DNA of 64,000 bases from DASYKT01 sp035995185 (GCA_035995185.1 DASYKT010000024.1:1-64000), one strand, 5' to 3'; numbered from the stretch's first letter, positions 16,800 to 26,109 are shown. Translations and numbers: made by a program. The notes: generated by a model from the sequence alone, not told the origin.

Positions 16800-17020
16800 T
16801 GCTGCTGATAGGAGAATTTATAGGTTTTGGCGAGATGATCGTTATTGTCGTCGTTCTTGCCGTAAATGTTCTTTTCTGGGGAGGCCTCGTTTATCTGATC
16901 GTCTGGCTTATAAAAAAGCCGCCAGGAAATGGAAAAAAATGTCCGTTTTGCGCCGAGACCATTCAGCCCCAGGCTATAGTCTGCCGCTATTGTAAAAGGG
17001 ATTTGCCCGGTATTTCCTGA
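16799..17020 (+). CDS. Small membrane protein with C-terminal zinc ribbon
   Basis: 73 residues. One hydrophobic helix (about residues 10-37, MIVIVVVLAVNVLFWGGL), then a zinc-ribbon: CPFCAETIQPQAIVCRYC, two CxxC knuckles of the double-zinc-ribbon/UPF0547 kind. The start overlaps the gcvPA stop, so translation is probably coupled. Role unknown; a membrane-tethered binding module is likely. Confidence 0.8.
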   Translation: MLLIGEFIGFGEMIVIVVVLAVNVLFWGGLVYLIVWLIKKPPGNGKKCPFCAETIQPQAIVCRYCKRDLPGIS

Positions 17021-17048
17021 TGCGTTCGTTACCGATATTGCGCCGATA

Positions 17049-18404
17049 TTGCGGAAGAAACTTGATCGTATGAAACCTGACCCGTCTTTCAAAAATGATT
17101 TTGACCGCAGGAAATTCCTTTCTTCCGTCGGGAAAGGCTTTGGACTGATGGCGTTGTCGTCGTCAGTCGTCGGTTCGCTCTTTGAAAATATTCATGCGGC
17201 TGGAAAAAAAGTCGCTCACCTCTCGCCGGAGGCCGTCGCAGCCGATGAAGACTTTTGGGCGGTCATCCAGCAATCGTTTTCCGTTACTCGCGGCATCGTC
17301 AATTTAAATAACGGCGGCGTCAGCCCGAGCCCGAAGATCGTGACCGAAGCGTTTGTCCGCTACACCTGGCAACAGGAAGACGCGACCGCCTATACGATGT
17401 GGCAATTACTCGAGCCGCAATCGGAAACGATCCGCACCGGCTTGGCCGAAATTTTCGGCTGCTCTGCCGAAGAGATCGCCATCACGCGCAACGCTTCCGA
17501 ATCGCTGGAAATTCTTCTGATGGGGATGGATTTTAAGCCCGGCGACGAAATTCTGACTTCGACACAGGATTACCCGCGCATGCTGACCACGCTCAAGCAG
17601 CGCGAGATGCGCGAAGGCTTAAAGCTGAACCTGATCAAAGTTCCGGTCGCTCCGAAAGACGTGAACGATCTGGCCACTCCGTTTGAACGCGCGGTCACGC
17701 CAAAAACCAAACTCATCCTCGTTTCGCACCAGATAAATCTGACCGGGCAAATAATGCCGGTGAAGAAAGTTTGTGACATGGCGCGGGCGCGCGGGATAGA
17801 AACGATCGTCGATGGCGCGCATTCATTCGCGCAATTCGATTTCAAACAAGCCGACTTGGGCTGCGATTATTTCGGCACTTCCCTGCACAAATGGATCTAC
17901 GCGCCAAAAGGCACCGGGATGCTGTATGTGCGGAAAGAAAAAATTCCGAAGATCTGGGCGCTGATGGCTTCGGAAGATAAAAATAAAAGCGACATTCGCA
18001 AATTCGAAGAGATCGGAACGCATTCCGCCGCGATGCGCCTCGCCATCGGCGAAGCCATCCTGTATCACAATGCTATTGGCGGCAAGCGCAAGGAAGCGCG
18101 GCTGCGTTACTTGTCGCGCTATTGGATGAACAAATTAAAAGACGTGCCGAAAGTCGGTTTCAATACCTCGTTTGATGATGTTCAGTCTTGCGCTATCGCA
18201 AATGTAAAGATCGAGGGGATAGACCCGGTGGCTATCGGCGGCTATTTGATGTCAAAGCACAAGATATTTACCACGCCGATCGTGCACGAAGAATTTACCG
18301 GCATCCGCATTACGCCGAATGTTTATACGACGCTGTGGGAACTCGACCGGTTTTGCGAACTGATGGAGCACATCGCGCGTAACGGGTTGCCGAAAACAGC
18401 ATAG
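17049..18404 (+). CDS. Exported class V aminotransferase-like PLP enzyme
   Basis: 451 residues, or 444 if the ATG at 17070 is used. A twin-arginine signal is visible: R20-R21 in DFDRRKFLSSVGKG, followed by a hydrophobic run to about residue 45. The PLP domain has NLNNGGVSPSP, ITRNASESLEILL, VDGAHSFAQFD and the Schiff-base lysine K281 in SLHKWIYAPKG. It resembles the isopenicillin-N-epimerase-like group of class V enzymes. Tat export implies it folds with its cofactor in the cytosol and works outside. It lies inside the gcv cluster, but its substrate is unknown. Confidence 0.88.
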   Translation: MRKKLDRMKPDPSFKNDFDRRKFLSSVGKGFGLMALSSSVVGSLFENIHAAGKKVAHLSPEAVAADEDFWAVIQQSFSVTRGIVNLNNGGVSPSPKIVTEAFVRYTWQQEDATAYTMWQLLEPQSETIRTGLAEIFGCSAEEIAITRNASESLEILLMGMDFKPGDEILTSTQDYPRMLTTLKQREMREGLKLNLIKVPVAPKDVNDLATPFERAVTPKTKLILVSHQINLTGQIMPVKKVCDMARARGIETIVDGAHSFAQFDFKQADLGCDYFGTSLHKWIYAPKGTGMLYVRKEKIPKIWALMASEDKNKSDIRKFEEIGTHSAAMRLAIGEAILYHNAIGGKRKEARLRYLSRYWMNKLKDVPKVGFNTSFDDVQSCAIANVKIEGIDPVAIGGYLMSKHKIFTTPIVHEEFTGIRITPNVYTTLWELDRFCELMEHIARNGLPKTA

Positions 18405-18860
18405 ATGAGCGGTATCTTTGAAAAACAATTTGAAGTGGGCTGGCGCAACGTTGATCCTAACGGGCATCTGGCAAATACCGATTATTTGTCATTCGCCGTC
18501 GATACACGTATTGCTTACTTTGCTTCGCGCGGTTTTCCGCCGATCGATTTTCAGAAGTACAGCTTTGGCCCGGTGATCAAAACCGAAACGATCGATTATT
18601 TTCGTGAACTGATGTTGTTAGAAAAAGTAAAGGTCACTATGGAAAACGGCGGCTTAGCAAAGGACGGTTCGCGGTTTCGCGTGGTGAACAATTTTTACAA
18701 AATGGATGGGACCCGCGCCGCGCGCGTGGCCAGCATCGGCGGCTGGCTCAGTTTCAAGGAAAGAAAATTGATCGTGCCGCCGGAAATAATTTTTAACGCG
18801 CTAGACAGTCTGACAAAGACCGAAGATTTTGAAGAATTAAAGTCCAGTATAAAAAAGTAA
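18405..18860 (+). CDS. Hotdog-fold acyl-CoA thioesterase-like protein
   Basis: 151 residues. Matches the 4HBT/YbgC-like family: FEVGWRNVDPNGHLANTDYL carries the usual D-x-N-x-H-x-x-N pattern, and GFPPIDFQKYSFGPVIKTETIDYFREL follows. It begins at the base after the preceding TAG and ends one base before gcvPB, so it is part of one transcript. The substrate is unknown; the family hydrolyses acyl-CoA thioesters. Confidence 0.85.
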   Translation: MSGIFEKQFEVGWRNVDPNGHLANTDYLSFAVDTRIAYFASRGFPPIDFQKYSFGPVIKTETIDYFRELMLLEKVKVTMENGGLAKDGSRFRVVNNFYKMDGTRAARVASIGGWLSFKERKLIVPPEIIFNALDSLTKTEDFEELKSSIKK

Positions 18861-18861
18861 T

Positions 18862-20409
18862 ATGCCTATTAAAAAAGTAACATCGCATCCGACCCAAAAT
18901 GAAGGTTTGATCTTCGAGCGCTCGCAGACCGGGCGCGTCGGTTATCGCCTGCCGAAATTGGATGTGGAAGAAACACATATCGACGAACTGCTGCCCGCCG
19001 GGCTTCGCCGCACCGACGATCTCGAAGGCGTGCCCGAAGTTTCCGAGGTTGACGTAATTCGCCATTTCACGCGCATCTCGACCTGGAATTTCTCCATCGA
19101 TCTCGGCATGTACCCGCTCGGCTCGTGCACGATGAAATACAATTCCCGGCTGAACGAAAAGGTCGCGCGCACCGCCGGCCTGGTCGATCTGCACCCGCTC
19201 GCCCCCGAAGAAGAAGCGCAGGGCGCGCTCGAATTGATCTACCGCCTGCAGGAAGATCTTTCTGAGATCACCGGCCTGCCCGGCGTCAGCTTACAGCCCG
19301 CGGCCGGCGCTCACGGCGAAATGACCGGCGTCATGCTGATCCGCGCATTTTTGGATAAGCGCGACGGCGCGGCTTCTAAAGACCGCCGCGTGATGCTGAT
19401 CCCCGACTCTGCCCACGGCACCAATCCCGCTTCGGCTCATTTGGCAGGCTTCACCGTCAAAACCATCAAATCTACCGCCGAAGGCCTGACCGATCTCGGC
19501 CACCTGCGCGAGGTCTGTGACGAAGGCGGCGTGGCCGGGCTGATGCTGACCAATCCGAACACGGTCGGTATTTTCGAAACCAACATCAAAGAGATCTGCG
19601 ACATCATTCACACCGCCGGCGGCCTGGTCTATATGGACGGCGCCAATATGAACGCGCTGGTCGGCGTGGCCCGCCCCGGCGACATGGGTGTGGACGTCAT
19701 CCACCTCAATCTGCACAAAACTTTTTCGACCCCGCACGGCGGCGGCGGCCCCGGCTGCGGCCCCTGCTGCTGCACTGCCGAGCTTCAGCCTTTTCTGCCC
19801 GTCCCGCGTGTCATAAAAGTGTCGGAACCCGAAGCAGCAGCGAGGGGTGTCTCTTATAGACTGGACTATGATGTGCCCGAATCCATTGGCCGCGTCAAAG
19901 CTTTTTATGGCAATTTTGGCATGATGATCCGCGCTCTGTCTTATATCCAGACCCACGGCGCCGAAGGCTTAAAAGAGGCGACCGAAGCTGCCGTGTTAAA
20001 CGCCCGTTATGTGTCCCATAACCTGTCCGAAGAATACGAAAAACCGTTCGCTTCCGATTGCATGCACGAGGTCGTCTTTTCGCATAAAAAACAGTCGCGC
20101 AAAGGCGTATACACGCTCGACATCGCCAAGCGCCTGATCGATTACGGCTTTCACCCGATGACGATCTACTTCCCTTTGATCGTCGATGGCGCGATGCTCA
20201 TCGAGCCGACCGAGTCAGTAGGCCGCGCCGATCTCGATGCGTTTATCGAAGCAATGAAAGACATCGCGCAGGAATCCATCGACGACCCGCAGCTCGTCAT
20301 CGACGCGCCGCATTCGACACGTATCGGCCGACTCGACGAAGCCACCGCCGCACGCAAACCCGTGCTGCGCTGGAAACCCGATATGGAAACGCAGGCGAAA
20401 ACTGCTTGA
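18862..20409 (+). CDS. gcvPB: Glycine decarboxylase subunit 2 (P protein beta)
   Basis: 515 residues, the C-terminal half of split glycine dehydrogenase. PLP-binding lysine K286 lies in HLNLHKTFSTPHGGGGPGCG. Other blocks: LGMYPLGSCTMKYN, PAAGAHGEMTGVML, DSAHGTNPASAH, MTIYFPLIVDGAMLIEPTES. Slightly longer than usual at the C-terminus. With GcvPA, GcvT, GcvH and an unlinked lipoamide dehydrogenase it would complete the pathway from glycine to methylene-THF, CO2 and ammonia. Confidence 0.97.
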   Translation: MPIKKVTSHPTQNEGLIFERSQTGRVGYRLPKLDVEETHIDELLPAGLRRTDDLEGVPEVSEVDVIRHFTRISTWNFSIDLGMYPLGSCTMKYNSRLNEKVARTAGLVDLHPLAPEEEAQGALELIYRLQEDLSEITGLPGVSLQPAAGAHGEMTGVMLIRAFLDKRDGAASKDRRVMLIPDSAHGTNPASAHLAGFTVKTIKSTAEGLTDLGHLREVCDEGGVAGLMLTNPNTVGIFETNIKEICDIIHTAGGLVYMDGANMNALVGVARPGDMGVDVIHLNLHKTFSTPHGGGGPGCGPCCCTAELQPFLPVPRVIKVSEPEAAARGVSYRLDYDVPESIGRVKAFYGNFGMMIRALSYIQTHGAEGLKEATEAAVLNARYVSHNLSEEYEKPFASDCMHEVVFSHKKQSRKGVYTLDIAKRLIDYGFHPMTIYFPLIVDGAMLIEPTESVGRADLDAFIEAMKDIAQESIDDPQLVIDAPHSTRIGRLDEATAARKPVLRWKPDMETQAKTA

Positions 20410-20432
20410 ACTTAATTATAGGAGAAATATAA

Positions 20433-20840
20433 ATGACACCTGCCGAATGTGCTGAGTTTTTTGCTAAAACTCTGGAAGAACTTAACGCCGTCTCGCAGCT
20501 GCAAATGCAGGGGATATTAAATGTCGTTACCACCGGACTTGAGGCAGCAAAGTCGCTGTCCTCTTCACACAACGACCCCGGCGCGATCGAAAAACTTTCC
20601 AAGCTCGTCGACGAATTAAAAAGTACTGCAGAAAACTTAGGAAATAACAAACCGGGCGACTTCTCTGCGGACGCTCCGCAATCCGAAAATTTCTGCGCCG
20701 AGGTCGAGGCAAATATTAATATCGCGATGAAAAATAGCCTCAATGACCAGCAGCAATTAAATGTGATCGGAGCGGCGGCTTTAACGCAGATCATCAGCTT
20801 ACTCATTTCCCTGGAGGGAGATAAAGCCTCTCAAAATTAA
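20433..20840 (+). CDS. RebB-like (R-body/'killing trait' family) small protein
   Basis: 135 residues, with TAGGAGAA before the ATG. Helical, no signal peptide. The C-terminal segment MKNSLNDQQQLNVIGAAALT resembles the NAV-x-x-QQQ-x-N-x-x-x-x-A-A-T pattern of RebB proteins, the building units of refractile bodies. The N-terminal half has a second weaker match (NAVSQLQMQGILNVVTTGLEA). Phasin-like helical proteins are the alternative. It follows gcvPB by 23 bases, and no other reb gene is in sight. Confidence 0.4.
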   Translation: MTPAECAEFFAKTLEELNAVSQLQMQGILNVVTTGLEAAKSLSSSHNDPGAIEKLSKLVDELKSTAENLGNNKPGDFSADAPQSENFCAEVEANINIAMKNSLNDQQQLNVIGAAALTQIISLLISLEGDKASQN

Positions 20841-20993
20841 TCAGACAAGTTCAAAAACGAATGGATCCGGCCTGGGTAACAGTTTCATACGTTGCCTGGG
20901 CTTTTTCTTTTTCATATAATTTTAGGCTATCGAAAATATTGGCCTTCCACGTCTGCCCCTGCGAATAGAAGTTTTATTAACAAAGGAGTATTT

Positions 20994-22079
20994 ATGTCGC
21001 AAACAGTTCAAGCCGCTCAAACAGCTGAGATCAACGAAGAAAAAATGAATGCCTTTTTGGGCAAGGTGGTAGGAGATTTCGGGGCCTCGCTTAGCTCCGT
21101 GCTCGGTTATATCGGGATCAAACTCGGACTTTACAACGCAATAGGCGATAGTAACGGCCTGACGTCGGCCGAACTCGCGGAAAAGACCAGCACCAACGAG
21201 CGCTATGTACGCGAATGGCTAGTCAATCAGGCGAGCGGCGGGTATATAGAGTACGATCCGGCAACGAAGATGTATTCCATGACCACGGAGCAAAAAACCG
21301 CATTGACGGATGAAAATAGCCCGTTTTATGTGGGCGGTGGTTTTTATGTAATAAAAGCAATGGCCAATGCACAGCCGCGCATCACCGAAGCCTTTCAAAA
21401 CGGCGGCGGACTGCTATGGGGCGACAACGATCCCGATCTTTTTATCGGTGTGGAGAAATTTTTCCGTCCGGGTTATCACGCGCACCTTAACGCAGCCTGG
21501 ATCCCGGCCCTGACAGGCATTGAAGAAAAATTAAAAACCGGCGCCAAGGTCGCCGATGTGGGCTGTGGCCACGGCGCCTCAACGATAATCATGGCGCAGG
21601 CCTTTCCCAATTCAACTTTTTACGGATTTGACAATCACGAAGCGTCGATCGAAACCGCTCAGAGAAAAGCTGCGGACGCCGGGCTTAGTGATCGCGTACA
21701 TTTCGCGGTTGCTGGTGCGGGTGATTTCCCTGACGAAAAATACGACCTGATCGCATTTTTTGACTGCCTGCATGATATGGGCGATCCGGCCGGCGCGGCT
21801 AAACGGGCGTTTGAAACCCTGGCCGATGACGGCAGCGTGATGATCGTTGAACCGATGGCGGGCAACACCACCGAGGAAAATTTCAATATTATCGGCAGAA
21901 CATTTTCCGCGGCTTCGACACTTTGCTGCACGGCAAATTCGATGGCGCTCGGCGGCCCGGCCCTGGGAGCCGTCGCCACCGAAGATGCGCTGCGCGACAC
22001 GGTGATGTCCGGCGGGTTTACCGAATTTCGCCGCGCCACGGAAACGCCTTTTAACCGCGTTTTTGAAGCCCGGCGGTAA
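20994..22079 (+). CDS. Class I SAM-dependent methyltransferase with winged-helix N-domain
   Basis: 361 residues from the ATG at 20994, which follows AAAGGAG. A longer frame from 20892 has no site. The N-terminal 90 residues are a winged-helix dimerisation region (GLTSAELAEKTSTNERYVRE), as in O-methyltransferases of the Rv2258c type. The SAM fold has motif I VADVGCGHGAS, then FYGFDNHEASIE and DLIAFFDCLHDMGDP. It probably methylates a small molecule; the acceptor is unknown. Confidence 0.9.
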   Translation: MSQTVQAAQTAEINEEKMNAFLGKVVGDFGASLSSVLGYIGIKLGLYNAIGDSNGLTSAELAEKTSTNERYVREWLVNQASGGYIEYDPATKMYSMTTEQKTALTDENSPFYVGGGFYVIKAMANAQPRITEAFQNGGGLLWGDNDPDLFIGVEKFFRPGYHAHLNAAWIPALTGIEEKLKTGAKVADVGCGHGASTIIMAQAFPNSTFYGFDNHEASIETAQRKAADAGLSDRVHFAVAGAGDFPDEKYDLIAFFDCLHDMGDPAGAAKRAFETLADDGSVMIVEPMAGNTTEENFNIIGRTFSAASTLCCTANSMALGGPALGAVATEDALRDTVMSGGFTEFRRATETPFNRVFEARR

Positions 22080-22102
22080 TGCCATCGACTCATGGTAATG
22101 AG

Positions 22103-22202
22103 GTCAGTACCGGGAACGAAGTGACCGGCTTTGAGCGTAACGAAAATGCTTACAACTCGCTAAATCAAATTCATAGCCGGTCACTTCGTTCCCGGTACTG
22201 AC
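22103..22202. repeat. Palindromic element, family B (copy 1)
   Basis: 100-bp element. GTCAGTACCGGGAACGAAGT... pairs with ...ACTTCGTTCCCGGTACTGAC, and the arms extend through GACCGGCT/AGCCGGTC. A second element at 51581-51685 shares both arms and the inner words TTGAGCG and CGAAAA. Such twin-armed units resemble REP/BIME or MITE elements moved in trans, since no transposase is close. Confidence 0.92.
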
Positions 22203-22229
22203 TCCGTTGCTGATTTGAAAAATAAAGAT

Positions 22230-22673
22230 ATGAAATATCGTTTGTTCATTTTTATCCCGCTTCTTGCTCTCCTCGCCATATCCGCCTGCAAAGACAATTT
22301 GCATATGTCTGAGCTGAAAAGCCTGCAGGGCCGCTGGCATCTCGTAAAAGAAATCCACCAGGGCAAAGAAACTCCCGCTGACGAGATAAAGAACGGCTTT
22401 ATCATTTTCGATGCCGACAACAACTGGCACGTCGAGGTCGACGGAAAAACCGTCGGCGGCGGAACTTTCGTTGTCGACACCGATAAAACTCCAAAAACCA
22501 TCGACTATTCTTTTGCCATCGGCGAAGAAAAAGGCCAAAACTTCCACGCGATCTATGAACTCGGCGGCAGCACTTTCAAACACTGCGGCGTGATGGACGG
22601 CGAGCGGCCGAAAGATTTTTCCGCCGACACGGATTCGAAAAATTACCTCGTCACATTCGAACGCGAAAAATAA
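22230..22673 (+). CDS. Lipoprotein with TIGR03067-type domain
   Basis: 147 residues from the ATG at 22230 (a TTG five codons earlier is possible). Lipobox LLAISAC directs lipidation. The domain begins LQGRWHLVKEIHQGKE and ends with IYELGGSTFKHCGVMDGERP, matching the TIGR03067 pattern (LQGxW...IYxxxGDxL...RP) known from planctomycetes and other soil bacteria. Function unknown. It starts just after the family B palindrome and ends 7 bases before the next gene. Confidence 0.75.
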   Translation: MKYRLFIFIPLLALLAISACKDNLHMSELKSLQGRWHLVKEIHQGKETPADEIKNGFIIFDADNNWHVEVDGKTVGGGTFVVDTDKTPKTIDYSFAIGEEKGQNFHAIYELGGSTFKHCGVMDGERPKDFSADTDSKNYLVTFEREK

Positions 22674-22680
22674 AAACCCG

Positions 22681-23097
22681 ATGAAAATCTATTTTGCCGG
22701 CTCGATCCGCGGCGGCCGCGATGATCAAAAATTTTATCTCGCGATCATCGAACTGCTGCGTCAGTATGGTGAAGTTCTCACCGAACACATCGGCGATCCC
22801 ACTTTAAATGAAAAAGGCGAAGATAGCCTTTCCGACAAGGAAATTCATGACCGCGATCTCGCCTGCTTAAAGGCGGCTGATGTCCTGGTAGCGGAAGTTA
22901 CCACTCCCAGCCTCGGCGTCGGTTATGAGATCGGAAAAGCCACGGAATGGAAAATGCCCGTTTTCTGTTTATATCGCCCGGTCGAAGGGCGGCATCTTTC
23001 GGGCATGGTGGCGGGCTGCGATGTTGTAAAGATCTGCGAATATCAAACCGGCGATGAACTTAAAAAAGCTTTGGACGAATTCTTCCTGGAGAGATAA
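22681..23097 (+). CDS. DNPH1-like deoxynucleoside-monophosphate N-glycosidase
   Basis: 138 residues. Nucleoside 2-deoxyribosyltransferase fold, close to the Rcl/DNPH1 branch that cleaves deoxynucleoside 5'-monophosphates. Seen: AGSIRGGR (phosphate loop, residues 6-13), LTEHIGDP, DRDLACLKAADVLVAEVTTPSLGVGYEIG with the catalytic Glu region. Cytoplasmic; probably nucleotide-pool cleaning. Follows the lipoprotein gene on the same strand. Confidence 0.88.
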   Translation: MKIYFAGSIRGGRDDQKFYLAIIELLRQYGEVLTEHIGDPTLNEKGEDSLSDKEIHDRDLACLKAADVLVAEVTTPSLGVGYEIGKATEWKMPVFCLYRPVEGRHLSGMVAGCDVVKICEYQTGDELKKALDEFFLER

Positions 23098-23453
23098 CCG
23101 GTGAAAGTCCTCTCAGGAGACCGGGCGATTCTTTTCGTATATTTAGTGCCTTTCGTGGTTAAACCCTTATAGTTGTCTAAACATAATGAACTAAAGACCT
23201 AACCACGAAGCACACTAAATACACTAAACAAGAGCCGTTAATTTTTTATCTTTAGATCGACGTGATCCGGCTTTTATAACAATGCCATTTTGACCATGGA
23301 TTCGACCGCGCGGACTCCAAACCCCGTATTTTCAGGGCGAACCGACATCCGCCAACCCTTCGCATCACGAAATAAAGCCGCCTGGTATAAAAGATGTCGA
23401 TGCTGAGTGGAAAAGTGGCTTAAAGAAGCCTATCATTTATCCATATAAAGATT
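23098..23453. other. 356-bp gap with family A hairpin
   Basis: Contains the hairpin at 23131-23229. I see no coding signal or clear promoter in the remaining 220 bases up to the SnoaL-like gene. Confidence 0.6.
23131..23229. repeat. Dispersed hairpin repeat, family A (copy 3)
   Basis: Arms CTTTTCGTATATTTAGTGCC...TTTCGTGGTTAAA and AACCACGAAGCACACTAAAT...ACTAAACAAG. Same family as 9708, 11006 and 41968. Confidence 0.85.
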
Positions 23454-23915
23454 ATGAAAGCACAAGCAGGCAAGTCGACAGAGGAATCTCTCATTATCGC
23501 CATTTACCACGAATTACTGGACAGCTGGAACCGTAAGAGCTCCAGCAATTTTGCGTTTTCGTTCGACGAAAATGCGATCGTTGTCGGCTTTGACGGCAGC
23601 CAGATGAATGGGCGCGCAGATATTGAAATAGAAATGGGGCAGGTTTTCACTAATCACGAAACCGGCACCTACGTGAGCAAGGTTCGCGAAGTACGGTTTC
23701 TCACCAAGCGTGTCGCTATTTTAAAGGCCGTCGCCGGAATGATCCCTCATGGTGAAACGGACGTAAAGCCCGAGGTTAATGCTATCCAGACGCTGGTTGC
23801 CGTGCGAAATAACGACGATTGGAAGATCGCGCTTTTCCAAAACACTCCGGCGCAATTTCACGGACGGCCCGAATTGGCCGAGGCCCTTACCGCTGAGCTG
23901 CGCCAGTTGGTGTGA
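23454..23915 (+). CDS. SnoaL/SgcJ-like NTF2-fold protein
   Basis: 153 residues, cytoplasmic. The fold is suggested by IIAIYHELLDSWNRKSSSNF, FSFDENAIVVGFDGSQMNGR and IQTLVAVRNNDDWKIALFQN, the usual block order of SgcJ/EcaC-type DUF4440 proteins. Catalytic role unknown. It stands alone before pntA. Confidence 0.75.
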   Translation: MKAQAGKSTEESLIIAIYHELLDSWNRKSSSNFAFSFDENAIVVGFDGSQMNGRADIEIEMGQVFTNHETGTYVSKVREVRFLTKRVAILKAVAGMIPHGETDVKPEVNAIQTLVAVRNNDDWKIALFQNTPAQFHGRPELAEALTAELRQLV

Positions 23916-24033
23916 CCGCCCCGCCGCATCGCTCTCGTAATAAATACTTCCATTAGCGCCAAAGATTTGCAGGCGCTGTAAATCTCTTATATATTTACTT
24001 TGCCTTACTTTTCTTTTCTATTGCGAGAAATTT

Positions 24034-25608
24034 ATGACCAAAGTTGGAATTCCTAAAGAGATCCACCCGGGCGAACGCCGCGTAGCGGCCACTCCCGAAA
24101 CGGTGCTCCGACTGAAAAAGCTCGGTTTTGCGGTTGCCGTGCAATCCGGCGCGGGCGAGGAAATAAATTATTCCGACTCAGCCTACCAGGAAGCCGGTGC
24201 TGAGATCATGGGTGACGCAAAAACCCTCTGGGAATCTTCGGACATCGTGATAAAGGTGCGCCCGCCCGAGGAGCATTCCGCGCTGGGCATACACGAAGCC
24301 GACCTGCTTTCGGAAAACAAGATTCTGATCGGATTTATCTGGCCCGCGCAAAACCGCGAACTGCTTGATCGCCTGGCAAAAACAAAAGCGACCGTGCTGG
24401 CGATGGATTCGGTTCCCCGCATCACCCGCGCGCAAAAAATGGACACGCTTTCCGCGATGGCAAATATCGCCGGTTACCGCGCCATTGTCGAAGCCGCCGC
24501 GCACTTCCCCCGCTTTTTTGCCGGACAGATCACCGCCGCCGGGCGCATCGACCCTGCCAAAGTTTTGGTGATCGGCGCGGGCGTCGCCGGGCTTTCCGCT
24601 ATCGGGACCGCGCGTTCGCTGGGCGCCATCGTAAAAGCTTTTGACCCGCGCTCTGCCTGCGCCGACCAAGTGAAAAGTATGGGCGCGGAATTTTTGGAAG
24701 TGAGCGTTCAGGAAGAGGGCGAAGGCAAGGGCGGCTATGCCAAAGAAATGAGCGACGCTTTTCTCAAAGCCGAAATGGCTTTATTTGCCGCCCAGGCCAT
24801 GGAAGTCGACATTATCGTCACCACCGCGCTAATTCCGGGAAAACCCGCTCCGAAACTCATTACCAAGGGAATGCTCGAAAGCATGAAGGCCGGTTCCGTC
24901 ATCGTCGACCTGGCAGCCGAGCAGGGCGGCAACTGCGCGCTCACCGTGCCCGGCGAAGTCGTTAAATACAAAGGCGTTACCATTATCGGCTATACCGACC
25001 TGCCGAGCCGGATGGCGACCATGGCCAGCCAGCTTTACGGCTCGACCATCGTTGCCCTGCTGGATGAATTAAAAAAAGACGACGAGATAGACGTCAACCT
25101 CGAAGACCAGGTGATCCGCGGTTCACTGGTAGTGCATCAGGGAAAGATAACCTGGCCACCACCGGTGCTCGCGGCGCCATCGGCTGAGCCCGGTGTCCCG
25201 ACGCACAGCACTTCCAGTAAAGCCGCCTCTGCGGCCTCGGAAGCTAATGCCGGTAAAGGGGCGGAAAAAGGCGGCGGTTTGCTTTGGCTCGTTCTGGCCG
25301 GGATCGCGCTCTTTGGCATCGGTGCGGTTGCGCCGGCTTCGACCCTGGGACATTTCACGGTTTTCATTTTGGCGTGCTTTGTCGGGTACCAGGTCGTCTG
25401 GAGCGTAAAACCCGCGCTGCACACGCCGCTCATGAGCGTGACCAATGCCATCAGCGGCATCATCCTCATCGGTGGAATGCTCCAGATCACTGGAATGGAA
25501 TTCTCACTTTCCTCGGTCCTGGGCGCGATCGCGATACTTCTGGCGACGATAAATATCGCCGGCGGATTTTTAGTCACCAAGCGAATGCTGGCAATGTTTC
25601 ATAGGTAG
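24034..25608 (+). CDS. pntA: NAD(P) transhydrogenase alpha subunit (fused PntAA-PntAB)
   Basis: 524 residues. Proton-pumping transhydrogenase subunit holding the NAD(H) domain and the first membrane segments. Seen: GIPKEIHPGERRVAATP, the NAD-binding loop VIGAGVAGLSAIGTARSLGA, and MATMASQLYGSTI. An Ala/Ser linker near residues 385-410 precedes four membrane helices ending LATINIAGGFLVTKRMLAMF. It should be followed by pntB, but a 1.7-kb insert intervenes with a diverged copy of the last 19 codons at its far side. Confidence 0.97.
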   Translation: MTKVGIPKEIHPGERRVAATPETVLRLKKLGFAVAVQSGAGEEINYSDSAYQEAGAEIMGDAKTLWESSDIVIKVRPPEEHSALGIHEADLLSENKILIGFIWPAQNRELLDRLAKTKATVLAMDSVPRITRAQKMDTLSAMANIAGYRAIVEAAAHFPRFFAGQITAAGRIDPAKVLVIGAGVAGLSAIGTARSLGAIVKAFDPRSACADQVKSMGAEFLEVSVQEEGEGKGGYAKEMSDAFLKAEMALFAAQAMEVDIIVTTALIPGKPAPKLITKGMLESMKAGSVIVDLAAEQGGNCALTVPGEVVKYKGVTIIGYTDLPSRMATMASQLYGSTIVALLDELKKDDEIDVNLEDQVIRGSLVVHQGKITWPPPVLAAPSAEPGVPTHSTSSKAASAASEANAGKGAEKGGGLLWLVLAGIALFGIGAVAPASTLGHFTVFILACFVGYQVVWSVKPALHTPLMSVTNAISGIILIGGMLQITGMEFSLSSVLGAIAILLATINIAGGFLVTKRMLAMFHR

Positions 25609-25632
25609 TTTGATTTATTTAATGTGTAAATA

Positions 25633-26107
25633 ATGGGTCTTAGCATTTACATTGAAACGACCATTGTCAGCTACCTGACGGCGCGAGTCGGCAGAAATTT
25701 GATTGCTGCGGCTCATCGTCAAAATAACCTGGGAATGGTGGGAGACTCGACGTTCTAAGTTTGATTTATATACTTCTCAACTAGTTATCGGCGAAGCCAG
25801 CGCCGGGGATTCCGAAATGGCACGGATGAGAATCGATTTCCTTGACGGTGTTCCCCTGTTAAATATTATCGAGCAGGCAAATGATTTGGCGCGAATACTG
25901 GTTGCAAAAGGCCCGATCCCGAAAAAAGCCGCGGTCGATGCCTTACACATTGCGATAGCTGCGGTACACGGCATGGATTACTTGCTAACATGGAATTGCA
26001 AACATATCGCTAATGCGGAAATGCAGGTAAGCATAGGAAAATTTTGTCGAATATCGGGATACGAACCTCCTGTGATCTGTACGCCCGAAGAACTTTTAGG
26101 GAGTTAA
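25633..26107 (+). pseudogene. PIN-domain (VapC-like) toxin, frameshifted
   Basis: The start frame reads MGLSIYIETTIVSYLTARVG...AAAHRQ and leaves phase at an A-run (25721-25724). Dropping one A joins it to ITWEWWETRRSKFDLYTSQL, continuing to DALHIAIAAVHGMDYLLTWN and CTPEELLGS at 26107. The rejoined protein of 157 residues matches type II PIN toxins, presumed RNases. One extra A breaks it; real decay, slippage or sequencing error are all possible. The antitoxin gene follows after two bases. The pair lies inside the insert between pntA and pntB. Confidence 0.85.
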
Positions 26108-26109
26108 GT

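Noticed and set aside
20855..20925. Terminator hairpin after the RebB-like gene
   Set aside because: GCCTGGG occurs twice in the same orientation, so no stem forms; the T-rich run alone is not enough.
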